Shown: positions 15,264 to 22,700 of the stretch, piece by piece
Layout of the letters: each line of letters starts with the position of its first letter
Position numbering within the stretch: the first letter of the stretch is position 1
From: M3007 sp964646615
GTDB taxonomy: Bacteria > Bacteroidota > Bacteroidia > Chitinophagales > Saprospiraceae
Direction: 5' to 3'
Length of the DNA stretch: 25,723 nt
Assembly (NCBI GenBank): GCA_964646615.1
Contig: CAZYEV010000061.1
Span: 1-25,723 of the forward strand
The notes under the pieces: generated by a model
Told to the model about the DNA's origin: nothing
Database searches by the model: none
Seen by the model: the letters and a program-made list of their open reading frames with translations, nothing else
Position numbers and translations under genes: made by a program

Positions 15264-16430
15264 TCATTTCATGCGCAGCACACAGGCGTCGCCTTGCCAT
15301 TCGAGGGCGAGGGTGCCCTGGTGGCGGAGCCAGCGCACTAAGGGCGGGCCGAGCAGTTCGGCGCGCCAGCCTTCGAGGAGGGTGGCATCGAAGCCGTTGC
15401 CGTTTTTGAGGCGGTTGAAGTCGCCGCGGGGCAGCAGTAGGGCGGGGCTGATTTCGTGCTCTAAGCACTGGTAGCGCACGAAGTGGTAGAGCAGTTCCAT
15501 GGTCCATTCGCGTTCGGGGTCGTCGGGGGCGGGTGTGGGCAGGCCTTCCAGGAGGGCCTTTTCCTCGTCGGTGGGTGGGGTTTTCCAGAGGGTTTCCCAT
15601 TCGTTCAGGTGTCGGCGCCAGATGCCTTCGTGGAGGACGCGGTTGGCTTTGAAGGCGTTTTGGCCGCCTTTGATGGCTTTGACGACACTGCTGATGTGGC
15701 GGTTTTGGAGGATGCTTTCTTTGGTTACGTTGAGTTGTTGGGCTTTTTCGCGTCGCCAGCGGTGGAGGCGGAGGTAGAAGATTTTTTCTTTAAAATCCAG
15801 TTGATGGATGTAGTCGTTATTGAGGGCTTCTTTGTAGGGGTCGGCGAGGTAATATTCGGGTTGTTCCCATTTGCGGCTTTCTTCGCGTGCCCAGGCTTCG
15901 CGGCGCAGCAGGCGCAGTTTGTGGGTGAGTTTGTGGTGGAGGGCAGGCAGATACTTGACGTCTTCCACGGCGTATTCGAGCGCTTTAGGGTCGAGCGGGC
16001 GGGCTTCCCAGTTGGCTACGGTGTGGCTTTTGGATAGGGAAACGCGCAGTTCGCGCTCGACGATTTTGGCGAAAGCAGCCGGGTAGTTGTAGCCTACGAA
16101 GCCGGCGGCTATCTGGGTGTCAAAGGTATTGGCCGGCACAACGCCGTAGAGCGTATTGAGCAGTCGGTAGTCGTTGTCGCCAGCGTGGGTGATCTTCAGA
16201 ATGGCTTCATTTTCTAAGAGTTCGGCAAATCGGCGCAGGTTCGGGATACGCAGGGCGTCTATGAGGTAAATGTGTTGCTCGACCACCACCTGCACCAGAC
16301 AGAGCACGGGCACAAAGGTTTTTTCGCCGACAAACTCGGTGTCGAAACCAAACCAGGCGGCGGCGGCCAGCTCGTCCATGGCGCTTTCGTAGGCAGCCGG
16401 TTGGTCTAAAAAATGTACCTGGTAATTCAT
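15264..16430 (-). CDS. rnd: Ribonuclease D (DEDDy 3'-5' exoribonuclease)
   Basis: RNase D trims 3' ends of tRNA precursors and other small structured RNAs in the cytoplasm. The 388-residue length is normal. The DEDDy active site is visible: FDTEFVGE (Asp30, Glu32), HAGDNDYRLL (Asp87) and YAVEDVKYL (Tyr153, Asp157), preceded by the typical SKSHTVANWEARPL. The C-terminal half carries HRDC-type helical domains (around residues 200-280 and 300-380) that bind RNA. The start ATG 16430 lies only four bases after a TACTTTTG box. The gene is convergent with the lipoprotein gene and divergent from the AsmA-like gene. Confidence 0.95.
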   Translation of the reverse strand: MNYQVHFLDQPAAYESAMDELAAAAWFGFDTEFVGEKTFVPVLCLVQVVVEQHIYLIDALRIPNLRRFAELLENEAILKITHAGDNDYRLLNTLYGVVPANTFDTQIAAGFVGYNYPAAFAKIVERELRVSLSKSHTVANWEARPLDPKALEYAVEDVKYLPALHHKLTHKLRLLRREAWAREESRKWEQPEYYLADPYKEALNNDYIHQLDFKEKIFYLRLHRWRREKAQQLNVTKESILQNRHISSVVKAIKGGQNAFKANRVLHEGIWRRHLNEWETLWKTPPTDEEKALLEGLPTPAPDDPEREWTMELLYHFVRYQCLEHEISPALLLPRGDFNRLKNGNGFDATLLEGWRAELLGPPLVRWLRHQGTLALEWQGDACVLRMK

Positions 16431-16434
16431 GCGC

Positions 16435-16442
16435 CAAAAGTA
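16435..16442 (-). promoter_or_regulatory. -7 box (TACTTTTG) for rnd, directly before the start codon
   Basis: On the minus strand TACTTTTG is an exact TAnnTTTG match separated from ATG by only GCGC. Transcription would therefore begin at about the start codon, implying a leaderless or nearly leaderless mRNA. Confidence 0.55.
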
Positions 16443-16478
16443 GGTTGCTTCCGTTTATGTATTCGGTGATGTGCGCTG

Positions 16479-16486
16479 CATCTTTG
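16479..16486 (+). promoter_or_regulatory. Candidate -7 box (CATCTTTG) for the AsmA-like gene
   Basis: CATCTTTG differs from TAnnTTTG at one base and lies 52 bases before the ATG at 16539. The -33 candidate (TTTATG, near 16454) is weak. It is arranged back to back with the rnd promoter in a 108-bp divergent region. Confidence 0.4.
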
Positions 16487-16538
16487 CACGCGCTTGTTCC
16501 CAAATGCAGGTTTCGTTTAAAAATTACGCTCAACAGAT

Positions 16539-19500
16539 ATGAAAAAAGTTCTCGCCGGCATTGCTGTCGTTCTGGTGTTGTTCGTCGGCGCCTTAGTGGC
16601 GCTGCCGTATTTTTTCAAAGATGAAATCATTGCCCAGGTGAAAGCAGCCGCCAATGAAAACCTGACGGCTAAGCTGGACTTCCGGGATGTAAGCCTGTCG
16701 GTGTTTCGGCATTTTCCCAAACTTGCCGTGGGACTGGACGGCCTGACCATTACCGGCACTGGCCCATTCGAAGGCATCAAACTGATAGATTGCGAACGCT
16801 TAGACGTGGCCGTTGACCTGTGGTCGGCCATTTTTGGCAATGAAATCGTGGTGAAAGGCTTTTATTTGAACAGCCCTAAAATCAACGTCTATGTGCTGCC
16901 CGACGGCACGGCCAACTACGACATCGCCAAACCCTCGGCAGAAGAGCCGGAGACGGCCTCTACCTCAAGCACGCCAATCCGGCTGGAAAAGTACGCCATC
17001 CGCAACGGCGAAGTGCACTACGACGACCGCTCGCTGCCCATGCGCGCCGACCTGTGGGGCCTCAATCACGAAGGTTCGGGCGAGTTTACGGCCGACATCT
17101 ACGACCTCATCACGCGCACCGACATCGAGAAGCTCTCTGTACGCTACGACGGCGTGCAGTACCTGAGCAAGGCCAAAGCCAGCTGGAAAGCCACGCTGAA
17201 TGCCAACATGCCGGAAATGAAATTCACTCTCAAGGAAAGCGACCTGCAGCTGAACGCCCTGAAACTGGCCTTAGAGGGCTGGTTCCAGATGCCCAACGAG
17301 ACGGACTACCTGATGGACCTGCGCTTCAGCACGCCTCAAAACGATTTCAAGCACTTCCTCTCGCTCATTCCGGGCGCCTACACACAGGACTTCGACGGCG
17401 TGCAGGCCAGCGGCAAGGTGCAATTCGGCGGCTTCGTGCGCGGGCGCTACAACGAGACTACCTACCCGGCCTTCAAAATTGACCTCAAGGTGGACAACGG
17501 CAATTTCAAATACCCCAGCCTGCCCTTAGGCGTCAGCGGCATCTTTGTGGACATGAGCATCAACAGCCCCTCGACCAACCTGAACGCCATGACGGTCAAC
17601 ATCCCGCGCTTTGCCCTGCGCATCGGCACTAACCCCATCGAAGGCCGCTTCTTCCTGAAAACGCCGGAAAGCAACCCCACGGTGGACACGAAAATCACCG
17701 GCCGCCTCAACCTGGGCGAGCTCTCCAAAGCCTTCCCCATGGAAGGCGTACAGGAACTGGCCGGCCTCATCGAAGCCGACATTACGGCCAAAGCCTCCAT
17801 GCAGCAAATAGACGCCGGCAAATACGACGAGGTGAACATGGACGGCCACTTCCGCATCCAGAACATGACCTACCGCGCCGCCGACATGCCGCCCGTGCGC
17901 ATCAACACGCTGACCACGAGCCTGTCGCCTCAGCGCGTGGATGTGCCGGTGTTCGACGCCCGCTTGGGCAAAAGCGACCTGCGCGCCTCGGGCCGCATTG
18001 ACAACGTGCTGGCCTACTTCGCCCCGAAGAAAACCATGACCGGCTCGTTCAACCTCCGTTCGGCCTACTTCGACGCCAACGAGTGGCTGACCGAAGACGA
18101 AACTGCCGCCTCACCTACCCCCTCCGCCAACCCGGAGACCACCGAAAAGGTCTTCGACCGCTGGGACTTCACCGTGGACGGCGCCATCGGCAAACTCGTC
18201 TATGACGAATACACGCTGACTGACCTGGCGCTCAAAGGCCATTTCGCCCCCAATAAAATGACCTTCGACAACTTCGGCCTGCGCATCGGCGACAGCGACC
18301 TGCGCGGCAACGGACGCCTGCTCAACGTGTGGGACTACCTGTTCGACAACCAGACCGTTTACGGCACGCTCAGCCTCAAATCGGACTACTTCGACCTCAA
18401 CCCGTTCATGACCGACGAAGCACCCGCCAGCGAAGAAGCGCCCGCTGAGTCCGTCTTCTTAGTGCCCCAAAACGTGGACATGACCTTAAACACCGACTTC
18501 AAGCGCATCCGTTACACCCAACACGAACTGCGCAACCTCAAGGGCGAAATCGTCGTCCGCGACGGCATCGCCGCCCTGCGCGACCTCACGGCCGACATCC
18601 TCGGCGGCCAGATAGCCTTAGCCGGCTCGTACAACACCCAACAGCCCGCCAAACCCACCTTCGACGTCAACCTCGCCCTGCAAGGCATGGGCTTCCGCGA
18701 CGCCTACCAGAGCTTCGTAACCTTCAAAGCCCTGGCACCCATCGCCCAATACATGGAGGGCAAATTCAGCACCACGCTGACCATGAGCGGCCTGCTGGGC
18801 AAAGACATGATGCCCGACCTGGCCACGCTCAACGCTGCCGGCTTCATAGAGACCATCAACGCTGCCATCAACAACTTTAAGCCCTTAGCCGAAATCAGCC
18901 AGCGCCTCAACCTGGCCTACCTGAGCCGACTGGAGCTGCAAAACACCCGCAACTGGTTTGAAATCCAAAACGGCCGCATCACCTTGAAGCCCTTTACCAC
19001 CCAAATGCGCGACGTAACCATGCAAATCGGTGGCTCGCACGGCCTCAACTCGGAGATGAGCTACCAGATTCTGACCAAAACGCCGCGCAAGGCCTTAGAA
19101 AAAACCGCCGCTGGCAGCGCCGCCAACAGCGGCCTGCGCTGGATATCGGGCGAGGCCGCCAAATTTGGCGTCAATGTAGCCCAGGGCGAGTACATCAACA
19201 TCCGCTTCGACATCACCGGCACGCTGACCAGCCCCAAGGTGGCCTTCAAAATCCTGCCCAGCGACGGCGAGCGCACCATACAGGAAGAGGTCAGCGGTGT
19301 GGCACAGAACATCGCTCAGCAGGCTAAGGACACCTTGCAAACCGTCATCACCCAGAAAACAGAGGAGGTGAAAAAACAGGCCGAAGCCGCCGCTGAAAAG
19401 GCCATAGACTCGGCCAAACAGGTCGTTACGCAAAAAGTCGAGGAAGCCAAAGAAAAGGCCGTGCAGGAAGTGGGCCGCGCCGTCGGCGAAGAGGCCGGCA

Positions 19501-19583
19501 AAAAAGCCGAGGAAATCCTGCGCACCGACGATGCCAGGAAGAAACTGGAGGAGTGGAATCCGCTGAAAAAGCGAAAGAACTAA
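16539..19583 (+). CDS. AsmA-like protein, probable envelope lipid-handling or assembly protein
   Basis: This 1014-residue protein has an N-terminal membrane anchor (residues 4-26) followed by the AsmA-type opening (FRDVSLSVFRHFPKLAVGLDGLTI). It then continues with long repetitive beta-strand sequence in the periplasm, including the recurrent forms FDNFGLRIGDSDLRGNGRL and FDARLGKSDLRASGRI. The AsmA-like C-terminal region is near residues 690-900 (LNAAGFIETINAAINNFKPL). AsmA-family proteins are thought to bridge inner and outer membranes and carry phospholipid. The last 100 residues (about 913-1014) are an unusual Ala/Glu/Lys/Gln-rich helical tail. The start ATG 16539 is supported by the membrane anchor. 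The family call is secure; the role in this organism is inferred. Confidence 0.88.
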   Translation: MKKVLAGIAVVLVLFVGALVALPYFFKDEIIAQVKAAANENLTAKLDFRDVSLSVFRHFPKLAVGLDGLTITGTGPFEGIKLIDCERLDVAVDLWSAIFGNEIVVKGFYLNSPKINVYVLPDGTANYDIAKPSAEEPETASTSSTPIRLEKYAIRNGEVHYDDRSLPMRADLWGLNHEGSGEFTADIYDLITRTDIEKLSVRYDGVQYLSKAKASWKATLNANMPEMKFTLKESDLQLNALKLALEGWFQMPNETDYLMDLRFSTPQNDFKHFLSLIPGAYTQDFDGVQASGKVQFGGFVRGRYNETTYPAFKIDLKVDNGNFKYPSLPLGVSGIFVDMSINSPSTNLNAMTVNIPRFALRIGTNPIEGRFFLKTPESNPTVDTKITGRLNLGELSKAFPMEGVQELAGLIEADITAKASMQQIDAGKYDEVNMDGHFRIQNMTYRAADMPPVRINTLTTSLSPQRVDVPVFDARLGKSDLRASGRIDNVLAYFAPKKTMTGSFNLRSAYFDANEWLTEDETAASPTPSANPETTEKVFDRWDFTVDGAIGKLVYDEYTLTDLALKGHFAPNKMTFDNFGLRIGDSDLRGNGRLLNVWDYLFDNQTVYGTLSLKSDYFDLNPFMTDEAPASEEAPAESVFLVPQNVDMTLNTDFKRIRYTQHELRNLKGEIVVRDGIAALRDLTADILGGQIALAGSYNTQQPAKPTFDVNLALQGMGFRDAYQSFVTFKALAPIAQYMEGKFSTTLTMSGLLGKDMMPDLATLNAAGFIETINAAINNFKPLAEISQRLNLAYLSRLELQNTRNWFEIQNGRITLKPFTTQMRDVTMQIGGSHGLNSEMSYQILTKTPRKALEKTAAGSAANSGLRWISGEAAKFGVNVAQGEYINIRFDITGTLTSPKVAFKILPSDGERTIQEEVSGVAQNIAQQAKDTLQTVITQKTEEVKKQAEAAAEKAIDSAKQVVTQKVEEAKEKAVQEVGRAVGEEAGKKAEEILRTDDARKKLEEWNPLKKRKN

Positions 19584-19602
19584 GCTGCTCCGCCCTCAGC
19601 AA

Positions 19603-19622
19603 GGCGTCCTTTTAAAGACGCC
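19603..19622 (+). terminator. Possible terminator after the AsmA-like gene
   Basis: GGCGTC and GACGCC form a 6-bp stem around an 8-base loop, 20 bases after the stop. GTGCTTCTTT follows, which is only moderately T-rich, so efficiency is uncertain. Confidence 0.4.
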
Positions 19623-19697
19623 GTGCTTCTTTAGCTTAGGGAAAAGCTATTCTGGCACGCTTAGCACACCTCTACCTATTTGCTGCCTTAAAGCCCA

Positions 19698-19730
19698 GAG
19701 GCGACACCTCTCGGTGAGAGATGTCGCCTC
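19698..19730 (+). repeat. Palindromic intergenic repeat, copy 3
   Basis: It begins GAGGCGACACCTCTCGG and ends TGAGAGATGTCGCCTC. The arms pair nine bases, skip one C:A mismatch at the same place as in copy 1, then pair five more, with a GGT loop. It differs from the core of copy 1 at four of 33 positions. There is no T-tract after it, so it is not a terminator here. It lies 61 bases before the next start codon. Confidence 0.85.
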
Positions 19731-19790
19731 AAAGTGGTAAACTGCGCTACGGCAAAGCCCCGTAATTTCACCCCGAAAACCGTTTCGATT

Positions 19791-22700
19791 ATGGTGCGCT
19801 GGCTTCTTCTTCCTGCATTTTTGCTGTTGGCCGCCTTAACGCGCGCCCAAATGATCAGCGGTGCTGATACGCTGTACGGCAACGAGTGGCTGGATTTTTC
19901 CAAAACCTATTACCGCATTGCCGTAGCGGCAGACGGCATTTACCGCATCGGCTATCAGGCGTTGGCCGACGCGGGCTTTCCTCTGGGCCAGGCGCCTGCT
20001 GCCGAACTTCGCCTTTATGCCTTTGGGCAACAAGTGCCCCTTTTCACCACAACCGATGGCCTGCTGGGCGCGCAGGATTTCATCGAGTTCTATGGCGAAA
20101 AAAACCGCAACTTTTTAGACCGTCATTTGCTGGAAAACCCGGCAGAGCCGGAATTGAACCCGCTGTACAGCCTCTTCAACGACACGGCGGTGTACTACTT
20201 AGTCTGGGAGCCGCACACGCCCGCATTGCGCTACACGGCGCTGCCCAACGACCTGAGCAGCCCGCCGCCCGCCGAGCGGTACTGCTGGTGGACGTCGGGC
20301 TACACCTACGACAAGACGCTCTTCAAACGGCAGTTAGGCCCTGAAATCCAGTTTTCCTGGTTCAGCGGTGAAGGCTTCGGCACGTTTCCCGAGAGCACCT
20401 TTTCGGTCAATATAGACGCCTCGCACCGCTATGCCGACGGGCCGCCAGCGCGCCTGTCGGTGCGCTACGCCTGTGGGTTGGGTGCCCATCGGCAACGGCT
20501 GACGGTGAACGACAGCCTTCTGCGCGAAGACGAGTTCAGCGGCTGGCAGGTGGTGCAGGCCGACCATCTCATACCAGCCAGTTCACTGAAAAACAATAAC
20601 TTAGTGCGCCTGGCTTCGGCCATTGGCAGCAACGACCGCAACAGCGTGGCCAGCGTGTATCTGCGCTATGCGCGCCTGTTCGATTTCGGCTACACGACGC
20701 GGGCAGAGTTCTGGATAGATAACCCGACGGAGGGCAAGTACCTGGAAATAACGGCCTTCGATGCTTCGGGCGGCGGCGGTGCACCAGTGCTGTATGACGT
20801 GGTGAACCGCACGCGCACAGTAACAGATCTTTCGGGTGGGCGGGTGAAAGCCATGCTGCCGCCGGTATTCAAAGAGCGGCATTTGTGGTTAGTCAACCCG
20901 GCCAAAGGCGTTTTCACCGTCGAGCGCCTGACGCCGGTGCTGTTTCGCGATTACAGCGGCGAGGCAGCCGATTACGTCATTTTGTCGCATCCGGCCTTTT
21001 TCGCCGACCCGGCACAGGGCAACGCCAACCCGGTAGCGGCTTACGCAGACTATCGGCGCAGCCCGGCCGGCGGAGGGCATCAGGTGTTGGTGGTGGACGT
21101 GAACGAACTGTACGAGCAATTTGCCTACGGCGTGCGCTACCACCCTATGGCCGTGCGCAACTTCCTTCATTACGCGCGCAAGCGCTGGGCCGTGCCTCCG
21201 CAATACCTGCTCATCATAGGCAAAGGGCTGGACTACGACCGCTTCCGCCGGCCCGAAGACCAGCGCCTGCTGGCCGACTCGCTGTTCTTCGTGCCTACCT
21301 TCGGCAGCCCAGGGGCCGATATGCTTTTGGGCATGCAAGGCAAAGGCCTTTCGCAGCCACTCGTGGCCGTAGGCCGGTTGGCCGTCGTCAGGCCCGCCCA
21401 AATTTGGGCTTATCTGGACAAAGTACGCGAACACGAACTCGTGCAGGCCACCGCACCGCAAACCCTCGAGGGCAAAGCCTGGATGAAGCGCGTTATCCAC
21501 AACAGCGGCGGCCTGGCAGGCGAAACGGCGTTCATCCGCGCCTACACGCAAAACATGGCCGACGTCATCAGCGCCAACCGCATCGGCGCCGATGTGCACA
21601 CGTTCTACAAAACCTCTAACGACCCCATTCAGCTGTCGTCGTACGAGCAAATGCTCGACCTGATTAACGGCGGCATTTCGATGTGGATGATTTTCGGGCA
21701 CTCATCGGCCTTTGCCGTGGACTTCGACATTGGCGCTCCCAGCGCTTACAACAACAAGGGCCGCTACCCGCTGATGATGATCATGGGCTGCTTTTCGGGC
21801 CTGTGCTCGGCCAATCAGCCCGGCATCGGCGAGCAGTTTGTGCTGGCGCCCGAGCGGGGGGCCATTGCCTACTTTGCCTCTGTCTATTTCAGCTATAGCG
21901 ATGCCCTCTACCTCTTCGGCAGGCGCTTCTACGAGCGGCTCGGCGGCGAAGACTACGGCCAATCCGTCGGCGTCGTGCTGAGCAACACCATTGCCGACCT
22001 GCGTCGCAGCACCAACCCCGGCCTCATCGCCCTGCTGCACCAGAACCTGCTGCAAGGCGATCCGGCCGTACGGCTGCACCACTACCCCGGGCCAGACTAC
22101 GTCGTGGACCCGCGCTCGGCACGCATCGAACCCAACCCGGCAGCGCTGGAAAAGCCCACGCTAAAGGTGGCCTTTGACCTCGTCAATCTGGGCGAGCACG
22201 TGCCTGCTACCCTGCCCTTCCGCATCGAACAGCGCCTGCCCGACGGCACCCTTTTAGAGCGCCGCACCGACTCCACCGAAGCGCCGGCATTCCGCAAGCG
22301 CATTTCCATAGAAATACCCACCGCCGGCAGCCAGGTAGGCCAGAACCGCCTGCTCATCGGCCTTAACCCGGAACGCACGGTGGCCGAACAGCCACAAGCC
22401 GCCCTGTTCAACAACCAATTGGAAGACGACCTGGGCGTGCCCGGCCTGCCACTGTTCTTCTTTGCTAACGACGTGGCGCCTATTGCCCCCGACAACTACG
22501 CCATTGTGCGTCAGAACCCGCCTACCCTGTGGGCCTCCACCCTCAATCCGCAAGCGCCTGTGCAACGCTATTTATTTGAAATAGACACCGTTGAGACATT
22601 CAACAGCCCCTGGCGACGCAGCGAAGTGGCCGTTCAGAGGGGCGGGGTTATTGCCTGGAAACCGCCTGTAATCCTGCAGGACAGCACGGTCTATTACTGG

